Shown here piece after piece: positions 22,852 to 35,437 of a stretch of 64,000 nucleotides of DNA. Source of the DNA: Vermamoeba vermiformis (taxonomy: Eukaryota; Tubulinea; Echinamoebida); assembly GCA_045837725.1 (NCBI GenBank), contig JBEWZL010000008.1, positions 153,198-217,197 on the forward strand, read 5' to 3'. The position numbers were made by a program, and so were the translations under genes. How positions within the stretch are numbered: position 1 is the stretch's first letter; every line of letters begins with the position of its first letter. The notes beneath the pieces were generated by a model that was not told the DNA's origin, made no database searches, and worked only from the letters and a program-made list of their open reading frames with translations.

Positions 22852-24477
22852 ATGGTTTCGTATTTGCAGCTGATCTTCTTGGCTGTAGTTTACTTCGTGT
22901 GCAAGCATTACTACGCCAAATACAAAGTAGAGCATGGCAGAAAGAATTTATCAGGTAATGCTCTCACTATAATATAGCGTGGTCAATATATAGGCTATAT
23001 TGCGATGTAACGCCGCTATTTTTAAATTACATCCAAGTCTTCGTCAGCATCCACTAGAAATTTCAAACAAAGCGCTAATTTATTTAATATTTAAGTATTA
23101 ATATTCTTGCGCTCGTGAATTAATGAAATTTGTTGATTAATATGCAGTTCGCTCTCGGAACAAAATTTAGTACGAGATCGCGAGACGCAATATAATTACC
23201 CTATCAAACTGACTACGGCTCTAATAATCATGCCAAATATTATATTAATTCTTCGTCCTATTTTCGATGAATAGCAGTTAATTAATTCACTTAACAAGGC
23301 AAAACCGTCGTCGTCACGGGTGCCGGATCTGGAATTGGCTTAGAAATGGCTCTTTATTACCTTGAACTCGGCTGTAACGTTGTTATTGCTGGCAGAACCA
23401 TCTCTAAGTAAGCATATCATTTTTAATGATAATTTGTAATTTTCTTAGTGCGTGTCAAAAGATCTGGATTTGCTAACTTTTTTGCTTAAGGCTCGAAGAG
23501 TCGATCAATGTGTTCAAACAAAAGGGCTATGCTGAGAATAGATACGCTATGGTTCAATGCGATGCTGCCGTGCAAAACGATTGCAAAAACTTGATCGCGC
23601 AAACAGTTACTAAATTTGGTAAACTGGATGTGCTCACTTTGAACCACGCTTGGGGCCGCGTGCAATTATTTGCAGACGTCACTGAGGACAAACTTGATTC
23701 GTGCTTCTACGACACGTACGAGTCGAACGTCAAGGGCAACATGTACCTGATCTACTATGCTTTGCCCGAACTTCGCAAGACGCAGGGCAAGATCCTTTAC
23801 GTGTCCTCGATGTCTGCTTATTATGGCGTGCCTAAGCTCTCCTTCTACAGCTCGACCAAGTACGCCATGCACAGCTTTTTGAACTGTGTTCGTGTCGAAG
23901 AGGCCATGAAGAAGAGCGGTGTGCAGATCACCATTGCTGCGCCTGGTAAGAACTTATTCAATCTCCTATTATACCATTATTATACATATATGATATTATA
24001 ATATAACACATAATATCACATTAATTATCGCTCGTTCAAAAGATCCTTAAATTTTTTCACGGATCTCCGAAAATTTTTTTACGTGCAACTTCTGTGAATA
24101 GTCCCTATTTAAGGATAATATCACTAACCGTCTTATTTATGATAGGTCTTATTGGCACTGACAGAGCCAAGGCCTACGTCAACCCCAAAGAGTTTGAAGG
24201 TGCCATGGCTCCCTCGCGCTGTGCTCGTTTGATGGTCGATGGCTTGTTGGAAGGACAACGCGAGATGAAGATGAATCTCGTGGACAGACCTCCTATTAAC
24301 GGCACTGCTATGTACTACGTTGGCGTTTTATTCCCTGCCTTTGTTGACTGGTTTATGATGCTCAACTCGTCGCTGCAAAAAGAAGGTGGTCTTAAGGACG
24401 CTATTGAAGAGCACCCATTGAAAAAACTGAAGCAACAACAGCAAGAACAACATGTTGAAGATAAGAAAGACCAGTAA
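22852..24477 (+). CDS. Membrane-anchored short-chain dehydrogenase/reductase (11-beta-HSD/DHRS7-like)
   Basis: NAD(P)-dependent oxidoreductase of the classical SDR type, probably ER-bound. Exon 1 is an anchor (LQLIFLAVVYFVC). Exon 2 holds the Rossmann motif VTGAGSGIG and VVIAGRTISK. The large exon (about 23491-23944) has the NHAW segment in place of the usual NNAG, then ILYVSSMSAYYGVP and the catalytic YSSTK (YxxxK, Ser in VSSMS). The last exon starts LIGTDRAKAY after the PG turn and ends in a Lys/Gln-rich tail (KKLKQQQQEQHVEDKKDQ). About 330 residues. The substrate may be a steroid or other lipid carbonyl; it is not determined. Confidence 0.88.
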
Positions 24478-24552
24478 TAAATTTCTTTTTTTGAGAACTA
24501 CTAGAAAAAAATAGACAAATTTGCATTTGATAATAATATCCAACTAAGGAAT

Positions 24553-26516
24553 TTACTTGCTGTTTCTCTTTCGTAAAAATACATTCAATCCATTGGCTGG
24601 GTAAGTCGTAAACTTAGTGCCTGGCAATGGTGGCCTCAATCGATCAGGTCTAAATTCGAAGTGTTTGAACATGAGTGCCAATACGATTCTGAGCTCTAAT
24701 AACGCAAAATTCATGCCAATGCAATTGCGTTCTTTCAAAGAGAACGGCCACCACTTGAAAAACTGTGCTGGATCTTCTGTATTAGTTTCAACAGTGTGAC
24801 GCGTCGGGTCAAACTTGTACGGATCTGGCCAGTACTTCTCGTCGAAATGAATGGCTGCCAGGGCTAATGTGACTATAGTGCCTTTCTTGAACTCGTAGCC
24901 GCCGACGGTGAAGTCGTCGTGTGCTTGGCGTGTCAATGTCGATGTGGCTGGGTACAATCTAAGTGCCTCTTTGATCGCACCGAGAAGATATTTCAACTTT
25001 GAAATGTCAGCCATTGTGACGTGTTCGTGATCGCCAAGCACGGAAACGATTTCTAACAACATATCAGCATCGTATAGTACGTCGTATTATAGATATTTTA
25101 CCTTCGTAAACTTTGTCTTGATGCTCGGGATGTTCGGCTAGTAAGTAAGTGGTCCAAGACATGGTGTGAGCCGTAGTATCATGGCCTAGTTGTAAACATT
25201 AGTAAAATTGATCCTTATATTAATATTACATGCCTGCAAAGAAGAAAGTAATGGCTTGATCAATAATCGCTTCGGTTGTCAAGGCAGGTTGACCGGTCTC
25301 ATCGTCCTTCACTTGTATCATCAGATCAACAACATCAGGTCGTCCTTGACGCGCGTCAGGGTTAGCTCGGCGGCCTTCGATTAAATCATGGAAATATCCT
25401 CGCAAAAACTTTCTGCAAATAGAAAAATATTAGTGACAAGTGACTGGTACAAAAGTGTCAAATTGGGTGACAGGTGTCATATTGATAGTTTTGTCAATTA
25501 TCTCTAACGCACCTCTGTTGATAAAACTTTCTCAACGCAAACACATTGAGGCGTTCCCACGGCGAAAAGAACCAACTTTGGACAGTCTCAGCGAGAGTAT
25601 TGATTGCGTTCAAAATTGGAACGTTAGAGTCAGTTTGAATGTTCAAATCGAGCGAAAAGAATGTTCTATAAGAAAAGAAGTTAATAATGATATTACTAAG
25701 AATTGAATAATAACTTTTTGGGACGTACTTGATGATCACATCTGCTGCCAATCGCATGTAATGTTGGTCAACGTCAAAGCTAAATGTGTTATTAATGTCG
25801 TTCATTTTTTTAATCAATATTTGAGCGGCACTATTCATAGTCTCCAGGAAATCAGCCATGTTCTTTTGGTGGAAGATCTTGCTCAAAGCCGATCGCTGCA
25901 TTCTCCATTCTTTGCCACCAATCATGACCAAACTGTTTCGGCCAAGCGCTTCTTGCACGGTTTCGGCAATATCTTCCGCTTTGTACTGGAGAGCGGGATT
26001 ATTGACAACCTAAATTAAGCAAATCAATTTTTGGATCTTGAGGCGAAGAAAATTCTCGGGTAATTTTAGTAGTTATTTGATACTGACCTCTTTAGCGTAT
26101 TCAAGGTCTGCAACTACAACTTGTGCAATGCCGGCTAATAAGACTCGATATATTGGGCCGTAGATCTTGGACCATCGGTGCGATTGTTCGGACCAATCAC
26201 TTTTCATCAAGAAAACGCTCCCTACATTATGCATTAAATTAATTCGAGTTTTATTATTTATTTTAATTTAATTTGTTTGGCGTCACTCGACGGATTTCTT
26301 TTGTCGGTCTCTCCGAATCCCAAATTTTAATCGCTTACCTAAAAATGGAACACCTGGTGGTCCTTGAAGTCTTTTATCCACTCCTTCAAAATAGTCCTTC
26401 GTAGCAATTTGATAAATTTTAAAAGCAATGTAACCAAGGAAAAGCCAGATCGGCAACCATCTTCGCAAGAGAAGACTTGCCGCAATGGATATTAAGAACA
26501 ATAGGCGTGTTAACAT
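24553..26516 (-). CDS. Cytochrome P450 monooxygenase
   Basis: Haem-thiolate monooxygenase anchored in the ER by an N-terminal hydrophobic segment (MLTRLLFLISIAASLLL). About 500 residues in about eight exons. Visible landmarks: proline hinge LQGPPGVPFLG; substrate-region helices around WRMQRSALSKIF; I-helix FFFAGHDTTAHTMSW; K-helix KEALRLYP (ExxR); PERF-like FDPTRH; haem loop FSLKERNCIG with the Cys ligand. In the haem loop the usual Gly of FxxGxRxCxG is Lys. The family within the CYP clans (CYP4-like or CYP102-like features) is not resolved. Substrate unknown. Confidence 0.9.
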
Positions 26517-26919
26517 TATGGTGCCTTGAGTACTAATGTTTTTGGTGCCAGACCAAAAAAGATGCGCTCGTGAAAACTGTAATTACGGTGTAAAAATAGT
26601 AACTCCTTTAACATTTACCCGCGTGATTGGCATAACCAATAAGCTGAATAGGTACAGTAGACTATATGTTCACAATCATTGTGATCCTCCCGGAATGATT
26701 TTAACAAGTTTGATTCATAATATTTACATTATAATTGGATCCGCCCTTGTCGTGTCAGTATGGATCTTCACCCGCGCCAATTATAGAAGTCTTACTGGTT
26801 AAGATTCATACGATCGTTGTTTAAATGGTTAATAAAATGACAAGTGGTGCAATTTCAGATGGAATTTTGATTCTTTGGTTCGTAGCCCATATTAAAGCCT
26901 TATTCAGCATTGTTTATTC
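26517..26919. other. Spacer between AsnRS 3' end and P450 5' end
   Basis: The 400-bp gap lies between two minus-strand genes and must include the P450 promoter. A plus-strand ORF here has no support. Confidence 0.4.
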
Positions 26920-29448
26920 TTAGAATTTACAATATCCCTTGGCTCTTGGAATTGGAATCAAATCACGAATATTTTCCATGCCAGTAACGAACATTAAGAA
27001 CCGTTCAAATCCCATACCTAAGAATTCGATCGAATTAATTCACCAGATAATATTATGCTCAATATTGTAGCACTTACCAAATCCAGAATGAGGTGCAGTG
27101 CCGTACTTCCTAAGGTCCAAGTACCACTGATAATTATCGATGTTCATTTTCAACTCTTGCATTCTGGATCCGGTGTCAACGTTAGAAAATATACTTAAAC
27201 TTTGTAAATACACTTAAACTGTTACTTATTATGTATATATTAATCTCTATTATAGCATATTTCGTGCGTACCTTTGTAATAAAATTTCGTGGTTTTCTTC
27301 ACGTTGGCTTCCACCGATCAGTTCACCGACATGAGGAATGATCAGATCCATTGCTGCAACGGTCTATAATACAAAAATAACGTTAGCTACTCGGCTTTAT
27401 AAAAATCTACCATTTGCGATGAAGTTATAACGACGCTATTATTGTCAAAATTGTACCAGATCTGCTCGAGCAGATCCGCGCACGTACCTTGCCGTCAGGA
27501 TTAGCTTTCATATAAAACGGTTTCAATGACTTAGGGTAGTTAATAACAAATACTGGCTTTTTGACGTATTCTTCGCAAATAAATTGCTCGTGTTTTCTGC
27601 TCAAATCATCGCCCCACGTAATTTCCTAATTTATCAAATTAGCAACAATTGCCATTGTACAACTTATATTCCATTAATATATAGTATTCCAATTATTAAA
27701 TGTAATATTGATTACTTACTAGGCCGTTCTTTTTGAGCACATCCACGGCTTCAGTGTAGTCAATTCTACCAAACTCGGTGTTGAGCACGTAATTCAATTT
27801 TTCCAGTAATTTCGTGTCAATTCGCTCGTTGAAGAATTCGAGGTCGTCTTTGCAATGCTCCAACAAATCTTTAATACAATACTTCACGAAACCTTCCGCC
27901 AACTTCATGTTATCTATTATAACAGACCTCTATTAATATATATTTCATAATAAATGTAAAATTTTGTATTAACTCACCGTTCAAGTCAAAAAATGACGCC
28001 TCTGGTTCAATCATCCAAAATTCACTCAAATGACGCGTCGTGTTTGAAGTTTCCGCTCTATTATAAGGACAATTAATACCTTATATTAACTGTTTAAATT
28101 AATGACAACAAATAAATTCTATTTTTTTGCGTAGATCCGTGCAGGTTGCAAATAAAAATTTTGTTCGAACAGTAGATCCGCTGTGTACCCTTATGTGTAT
28201 ATTCAAAACGTACCTAAATGTCGGTCCAAAAGTATAAACTCGTCCCAGAGCAGCTGCAAACATTTCAGCGTGCAATTGACCGCTGACTGTCAAATACGCA
28301 TCCGGACAGTTGAAAAAATGACTATAATTCTCGGGCTTATTGTCGTTGTTTTGCGAATGCGCCTTAATTTCTTTATCATAAGGCGTTGTTAATGTAAATA
28401 ATTCACCATTGCCCTCGCAATCGTTTGAAGTAATAATTGGCGTGTGGATCATTGCAAATCCTTCTTGCTAAAATACCATCATATGAATACTTAGAAGGTC
28501 TATTATATTAATTATATTATTATTACCTGGAAAAAGTTATGAACTGCCATTTGCGCGCGATTTCTGACGCGCATGACTGCACCAAATGTATTTGTTCGAG
28601 GTCGTAAATGAGCGATTTCTCTTAAATAATCAAATGTATGTCTTTTCTTAGAAATAGGGTACGTCTATAGTATTAAATTAGTATTTAAATCAAATATTTT
28701 AATATTTAATTTTAGCGTACTTGATCTGCGGGTCCAATCAATGTAACATTCTCGCATTGAAGTTCTATGTTCTGTTCGGCATGTTCAGGCTTAGTAATAA
28801 CACCTTCGACTGATACACAAGAGCCTGTTAAGATGTGCCTAATATTGGAACAGATCAGCAATTGTTTTAACTTGCGGCGTTGGATCTCGTCATCTTACTG
28901 TTGCAATTTAGCCGGATCCACAACGACTTGTAAATTATTGATAGTTGAACCATCATTAAGCTCGATAAATGATACTGTTTTCTTTGTTCGTAGCGTTTTG
29001 ACCCAGCCTAGTGTTTCATGAAATTAGCGACTGAACTCATCCAATAATAATTCCAATTTATTATGATATGGCTCTGATATTAATATATTTGCGTGAGTGC
29101 ATACCTTTAACTTCAATCTTTTCGCCAACGCTGGGGCGTTTCAGGATGTCTACAATCTGCGATCGCGAGATCCTCGTCGTTAGAGACCGAGAGGACCCTT
29201 TCTGAAAATATAAAAATTGTCAGCTATTATAACGGCATGCGTATGAGTTCAGAATTAACGGCCAATGAATATTACGAACCACGGGATCTAGTAGTCCGCA
29301 GTCTGTCGTAGTATTTAATCGCAGAATATGGTTCAAATATTTCCTGAATATTTTTTGTAATATTTCAGTGGTTTTTGCTTGGATTCACGTTTACCTGTCC
29401 CAGATGTCGGATGCTGCGGATACCGGCCTGTTTGAATACTCCGAACAT
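26920..29448 (-). CDS. NARS2: Asparaginyl-tRNA synthetase, bacterial/organellar type, with probable presequence
   Basis: Charges tRNA-Asn with asparagine. The N-terminus [18 protein letters not shown] is basic and amphipathic, suggesting mitochondrial import. The OB anticodon domain spans [18 protein letters not shown] and SFIELNDGS. The class II core follows: motif 1 region [12 protein letters not shown], then [26 protein letters not shown], motif 2 [19 protein letters not shown], then [17 protein letters not shown], and motif 3 [13 protein letters not shown]. The ending [16 protein letters not shown] is of the bacterial/organellar subtype rather than the cytosolic one. About ten exons. It could be dual-targeted. 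The symbol follows the mitochondrial orthologue. Confidence 0.9.
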
Positions 29449-29703
29449 TATATATGCCTCTTTTAATATTGTATAACCAATGTCTAGCCAGTTCTAGTCA
29501 CTGGCAACAGTTTGAAAGCGAGAAAAAACCCTGGCGCCAAAATGAGGTATTTCCTCCCTGCAACTTCCGACGGATAAATCAGGACAAGACCGAACAAAAT
29601 CAATTCATATTTCCTAAGAGGTCGCCAACAAGCCTATCGACTATATTATTGTATATTTATTTTATTTATTTCTAAATTATAACGGTCGATCCAGGTTGAA
29701 AAG
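29449..29703. promoter_or_regulatory. Bidirectional promoter region, AsnRS / CENP-A
   Basis: 255 bp between divergent starts. No recognised element. Confidence 0.4.
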
Positions 29704-31020
29704 ATGCCCAAGTCACCTCACTCATCCCAAGGCACCTCAAAGAAAATTGTTGGCGGATCTGCAACAAAGCGAAAGCAAGTGGGTAAAGTAGATACTCCTG
29801 AAAGCTCACCAGAGCGAGGCTACAAGTCAACCTCGCGTCGATCGAGTATGTCTAAACCACCAAGCAAAACAAAGCCAGCAGCAAAAAAAGCCCCTCGATC
29901 TGCAACACCAAAAAAGGTATATTAGTGGTTATTATAATTATTAGACAATTTGGTACTGATTACTAAATTTTTCGGCGGATGAGTGATCCTCAACTATTTC
30001 GTAATTTTTCTGTTTTCTTGCTCTATGCCATTATTCGATTTTTTTACAATTAGTTTCTTGATATTTTGCAAGGAGACGACTCTTTAAGTATTTTCAGCTC
30101 GTTCGGGCCAAAATAAATATCAGTGGTCGATTATAACGATTTATTGCCCAGGCATTATCGATTGCAAAAATAAAAATTAATTTATATATACTATAACACC
30201 TACTAACGATAACTGCCATTTAGACTCACCGTTTTCGTCCTGGCACGGTCGCCTTAAGAGAAATCAGAAAGTATCAGAAAAGCACAGACTTGTTATTAAG
30301 GAAATTACCATTTGCACGTTTGGTAAGTACTATATTGACGCTATTATCGTTACTTAAGCGAAGTGCGCGTAAAGGCAGTAGTACACGTGCAATACACCTT
30401 ACTCAACTCAACTTCCTCTTTGTAATCGATTAACGAAACGATGCCACATACACATATTGATAACACGTGCACAATGTCTAATATTACCGCTGCTATTTAG
30501 GTTCGTGAGATCTCGCTAGACCACGTGCGTTTTACTCCAAATGAAGGCATCTTACGTTGGCAAGCAGAGGTAATTTAACGAATATATTGTCCTATTTAAT
30601 CAATACACTCTGTATTGAAGCGAAATCAACGTTCGATCATGCGCTATTAGTTTAAATATCGTAAGTTCTGAGTGTTGACATATGTCATAGGCACTTTTGG
30701 CATTACAAGAAGCAGCAGAAGATTATTTAGTGCATTTATTCGAAGACGCGTAAGTACACATAATGATGATTGATATGCGCGTCATGTAACACGACCTACC
30801 CTCAAGCAAATTGATGCAAATGTAAGACGCGTACCTTTACTAACATTAATTCTCGACAGGAACCTTTGTGCTATTCACGGCAAACGTGTCACTTTGATGG
30901 TTAAAGGCAAGTATAATAATAGCTATTATTAACGTCAAGGCGATCAATTCTAACTCAACGTTGTGGCTAGACATTCAATTGGCTCGGCGAATTCGAGGTT
31001 TGAGGGAAGCCTTGTATTAA
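29704..31020 (+). CDS. CENPA: Centromeric histone H3 variant (CENP-A)
   Basis: Marks centromeric nucleosomes and seeds the kinetochore. Exon 1 is a 73-residue Ser/Lys/Pro-rich N-terminal tail ([20 protein letters not shown]) unlike canonical H3. The histone fold starts [20 protein letters not shown], continues [15 protein letters not shown], and has loop 1 [16 protein letters not shown], several residues longer than in H3 and in human [25 protein letters not shown] and [18 protein letters not shown] follow. It ends [11 protein letters not shown], like human CENP-A (RRIRGLEEGLG). The [14 protein letters not shown] signature and C-terminal extension separate it from H3. The last intron has a GC donor (30907). 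Confidence 0.92.
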
Positions 31021-31195
31021 AGTTCTTATTTGTGTAATCAAGAGACTCTGCGTTATAAACCCTGTATTGTATATTTTGCTCACCCGACGTACTCGGTCTC
31101 AATTCAATATCAAAAATACTGAACCGTGTTTTATTTATGAACAACAGCGATCCATGAACACGCTTAAATGAACTACGAATGATTACCGCTAGCTT

Positions 31196-31609
31196 TAGTG
31201 AGCGCTAGATTCAAAATCTAAAGCAACAACATCTTCCTTAACAGGAGCCAAGTACTCATTCATGAATTTGATATGCAGCTCGTGATCCTTGTAAACATTC
31301 AATGCCTCCTTGTCCTTCATCAAAATATACAAGCCAACATTAAATCCTCGCGATCTCTCGGTGAAGTTGTTACCTTTTTAACCAAATAACCGTTAGATCA
31401 AGATCAAAAATTAAAAAGGTAACAACCCTTTGAACTCGGTAAAAATATGGATAATTTTCATTGATTATATGCGTACCAAAATCAACAGAAAGGACGCCAG
31501 GAATATTCTTCAAAGTCTCAAATCCGGCGAACAAATGGTTCATCGCCTCCTTGGTAGCTTCGGCCTTGGTCTTGAACCAAACCATGTGAATAACTTGCTT
31601 TGATGCCAT
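31196..31609 (-). CDS. Stress-responsive A/B-barrel (Dabb) domain protein
   Basis: A small dimeric alpha/beta barrel, about 105 residues in two exons. It begins MASKQVIHMVWFKTKAEA (the HxVxFK strand is typical of Dabb proteins), then LKNIPGVLSVDFG. After one intron comes NNFTERSRGFNVGLYILMKD, then YKDHELHIKFMNEYLAPV and a C-terminal strand EDVVALDFES. Length and strand order match PF07876. In plants and bacteria such proteins are stress-linked or act in polyketide cyclisation. No catalytic call is made. It shares a short divergent promoter with eS21. Confidence 0.85.
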
Positions 31610-31816
31610 ACTGATGTATCGGGTACGTTTTTAGTGAGCAGGAAGCACAATTTTTGTGTCGGCAAAGGAAATTTCTGGCACACTGTATTGCCATTGGTCG
31701 AAAAAATTATCAAATTTAACCTGTCGTGTTTTCTCCCTCCATTCTCGTTCATCTTTGTCGAGGTCACGGTCGCTCTTTTCTCTCCTGTTAGTTCTCGGAC
31801 GCAACACATAATCAAA
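31610..31816. promoter_or_regulatory. Bidirectional promoter region, Dabb / eS21
   Basis: 207 bp between divergent starts. Ribosomal-protein promoter expected on the plus strand; no specific box recognised. Confidence 0.4.
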
Positions 31817-32553
31817 ATGCAAAACGAAGAAGGTGTTAAGGTTGATTTATACATTCCCCGCAAGTGGTAAGTAAAAATGCGCTTCAAATAAGCCATATCT
31901 GCTTTTTTTATTTGTGTATGATTATTTTTGCGGTTGTGTAAGGTCAAATATGTTCAATAATGCATATATGCGTTAATAACAACGTCAAATTAATTTTACT
32001 GTAATATTACAGTAATAATAATTTTTTTAGATGCGATTAGTTATTTTGCTTACTTTATGTCGTGTTAGCGGCAAGAATATTATATACATGTTATACACTA
32101 TTATTATGATACACATAGAATGGCAATATAAAATATGCTAACACAGGAAGCGAGGATATTAAAATAATAACTGGCGACTGATATTCCGACCAAAATATAT
32201 CAATAATTGTTACCAATTACTTTACACAGCCAGCAATCACTCAATATAAACGAAATACGATCGAGTCGCAATTATTAACGAATTTGTTTAGCTCTGCCAC
32301 CAACAGATTGATCACTGCCAAGGACCACGCCTCTATCCAAATTGCCTTCGCTAACGTCGACGAGACTGGCAAGGCCATCAAGGAGAACACCACCTTCGCT
32401 ATTTGCGGTTTCTTGAGAGCCCAAGTACGTGCCATGCATAATTTGTTTGATCGATCCAATAATTAATAATTTTCAACTCAGGGTCGTAGCGATGAAGCCC
32501 TCAACAGATTGACCACCGAAAGCGGTCTTTTGAAGGAGACTTACAAGTTCTAA
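31817..32553 (+). CDS. RPS21: Small ribosomal subunit protein eS21
   Basis: Component of the 40S subunit. Exon 1 MQNEEGVKVDLYIPRK joins across a 420-nt intron to CSATNRLITAKDHASIQIAF; compare human MQNDAGEFVDLYVPRK and CSASNRIIGAKDHASIQ. Exon 2 continues ENTTFAICGFLRAQ and exon 3 GRSDEALNRLTTESGLLKE, ending TYKF. The length of 83 residues is normal. Intron 1 is long for this genome and contains a GTGTTAGC/GCTAACAC inverted pair (about 32077-32148). No convincing snoRNA boxes were found. Confidence 0.95.
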
Positions 32554-32856
32554 GCACCCTTGTCGATAAATAAAAAATTATAAAATAATTAAAAGCTACG
32601 CAGATGCAGAAGGATTTTAGCTAAGCTTTATTGTTTATAGAAGTACAAGTACAGAAACAGCTGAATAATTGAAGAAAGAAAATTGCTGTCTCACCATCAA
32701 AATTTGTTGGATATATAACGCTAGTTAGGCAACGGCTCAGGCCTCAGTGCGCGTACATGTCAGGGCTCGATCCGCGTGGAGAGAGAATGGCTATTTCTTC
32801 TTTCTCTAGCAATCTATTGTCTCATTAGTGTCTGTGCGCACCGATTACAATAATCC
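32554..32856. other. Convergent spacer, eS21 / RGS protein
   Basis: About 300 bp between converging 3' ends. No gene seen. Confidence 0.4.
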
Positions 32857-35261
32857 TTACGATTTGTAGAGCTCTTCCAAGTGCTGCAATGTCGATCTGC
32901 GCTTGATCAAAGGGATGCCGGTGGCTAACGGGAGAGTAAGCATTTATCGATTTCATTCACCTTAGTTACTTACTAGCTACTACTTTCTGATAGTATTGAG
33001 ATCTCAGGAAGTTTGGCAAGAACTCTGAGCGCACCATCGTGGTAACGAGCTCCATCACGCCGCTGAACAACTCGGGATCTGCAGCTTCAACACCTTGCAG
33101 TATAGTCTATTTAACGTGTTAGATAGCCACGCGGCGACGGCGGGAGTACGTACCTGATGATCGACTTGTGTAGCATCAAATCCAAGCCCGTCTTCGCTTT
33201 CTGGATCTATGTACTTGTTGTACAAAAGTGGTGCCATAATTTTGCGCTTATCTGCTTGAGAGTGCTTGTACAGTTCTAAAACAGGATTGTACGGTAAGTA
33301 CATACTACATTTAGGCTATGTATTAATTTTACACGTACCAGCACTGACCAAGAAGGAGAACATAGTGTCCGCGTACACGCTGTACAAATATTCTCTGAAG
33401 GCCAAGGTAATGTCTCGTTGGAACAGTAAGTCCGCGATAGTAATTGTCTTGGTTCTAATTTTGACTTCGAGCACTTTTCTGCTTGATTTGAGCTCGTTTT
33501 GTTTGAACATCGTTGTGTTTTGTCTGAATACGCAATTGTCGTTAGCAAAGCGGTTGTGACTGATCGTTATTAGAATAGGGGACTTACTTGAGTTGGGTCA
33601 AGTTATCGAATAGAGCCAAGGCGTTACGGACGGAGTCGCTAAGCGTGATGGCCTCCATGTGCGCCGCTAGGTCAGCTGAAAGAATGAACTGCGGAAAGTG
33701 TCTCAGATTCATCATGCGGAAGATGTAGTTCGTAACGTCTTGGAACGTTGTCTTGGTAGGATTATCGTGCACCTCACGCTCGAAAGCCTAGGGTAACGTA
33801 ATCTAATTAGTTTCAAGGCCTTTAAATTGACAACCACTTCATTCGTAGCTTTGAATGACTTACAGATTTGTTTATCAACTCAGGAACAAGAGATGGATTG
33901 GGCGTAATGTACTTTTGATAAATGTTAACAGCTCTTGGGGTGAGTGAAGTCTCGGTCGCCAAACGGTAAATTTCTGCAACGAATTCGTAAATTTCAGATG
34001 AGTATTGCCACGTTAATTAATCAATTCTAACGTACCAATCTCAAACGCTAGGAGAAGAGCGTCTATTAATTTGATTGATTCAAGGTAGCTTGCGAATCCG
34101 GCGCACAACTCCTTGTTGTAGAACACATCGCTGTAAGAGAGTTCGTTATCTTCCACGATATCCATGGTAGCCCGCTTAGATAAGAATTCATTGAGCTTTT
34201 CCATGGTACCAGCTTCGATCGTAGGTATTAATGCCAAATTCCGGATTTACAACCTAGAACTTTTTTGCATGTACTTACCTCTACCCTTTCTAGTTTCGAT
34301 TTCCTCTTCACTCGAAGCTATATACGATATCATTAGATACCTTCCACAAGCGTACCAGGTACATACAATCGACGATCTCTTGGAAGAACTTGGACTTCTT
34401 GTAGCCAGCCCAGCATTGCATGGAAAGAATCGCCCAAAGCTGTTCTTGCACTTCGGAGAAGGTGTCCTTCTGAGGATTCTCGAGTGCCTTCTTTCTGAGG
34501 TCCTAAAACCAAATTGAAACTCCGATCAGATGCGTTCAAATTCGGTTTGAATTTTCCTACCTCGACGTCGAAGTTATCTACATAGAGATAGTACTCGCTG
34601 GATTCTTCGAAGTACTTATGGAATATTTCTTGAGCTCGTTTTTCTCTTTGAGCGAGCGAAACCATCGAGTACAATTCTAACGGGTTCGATCAGATGCGAA
34701 AATTGGCGTATTTTCGGATAAAATACCTGCTTCGAGCCAGAATGATAATGTTTCGTTGGCGTGGATACTATGAAGATATTTTCTGAAGCTGGCCATGACA
34801 ATCACGTTGTTCAAGGCTTCATCCAGTCTCAGAGCCGGATTGGCGTTCAGTAATGATGAAGTTCTCTTTCTCTCGGCAGTGTCACTACAATCATATCAGC
34901 ATTGGGCGAACTTTAAACGCCTAAGTAAGCATTGCGAATAATTTGTTGGATGGATTGAAAATTTCATTTTCGATTACAACGTGCAAATCAATAATCGGAG
35001 TTATAAGATTTTTTTAGAAGCGATGACTATAAGATAGGTATGTTTTAAATTTAAAGCTAAATTCTTGAAGTTGGAAACTAATCCGGTACAAAAAAAATAC
35101 GCAAAGCCAAAAGTTATCGGCGCTAATACTTACTTGTAGTTCGAAAGGATTTTTGACGCACCCATCTTCGTCAAATGTGGGCTTTCTGTGCTTTCTGAAG
35201 CGTCCAGGTCGGATTCAGAAGAATAGTACTTGTTCGCTTTGCTTTTTCCAAGACACGCCAT
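32857..35261 (-). CDS. Protein with three tandem RGS (regulator of G-protein signalling) domains
   Basis: RGS domains speed GTP hydrolysis on G-alpha subunits or act as scaffolds. The protein starts MACLGKSKANKYYSSESD (MxCLGK, possible palmitoylation Cys). Domain 1: ALNNVIVMASFRKYLHSIHA, ETLSFWLEA, AQEIFHKYF, then DTFSEVQEQLWAIL. Domain 2: VFYNKELCAGFASYLES, AVNIYQKYI, TTFQDVTNYIFRMM, RHFPQFILSADLAAHM. Domain 3: LLFQRDITLAFREYLYSVYA, LLYNKYIDPES, VEAADPELFSGVMELV, EFLPNFLRSQYY. It ends RSTLQHLEELYKS. Domains 2 and 3 are diverged and I did not test the catalytic Asn positions. No GPCR, DEP or kinase part is present. About ten exons. Confidence 0.82.
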
Positions 35262-35437
35262 TGAGGATTATTGTTGCGCTATGATGAACTCGTTATTGAT
35301 TTATCAACTTTTGGTACAACTTGCTAAAAATTATCAATTTTCTAAATTTGGATTTCAGACTGATCACGTGCCTTGAAATTTAAAAACCTCACCTTGGTTC
35401 TATTTGTAATGCCTGCAATATTAAATAGATAATCACA
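35262..35437. promoter_or_regulatory. Bidirectional promoter region, RGS / S-formylglutathione hydrolase
   Basis: 176 bp between divergent starts, AT-rich. No clear box. Confidence 0.4.
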
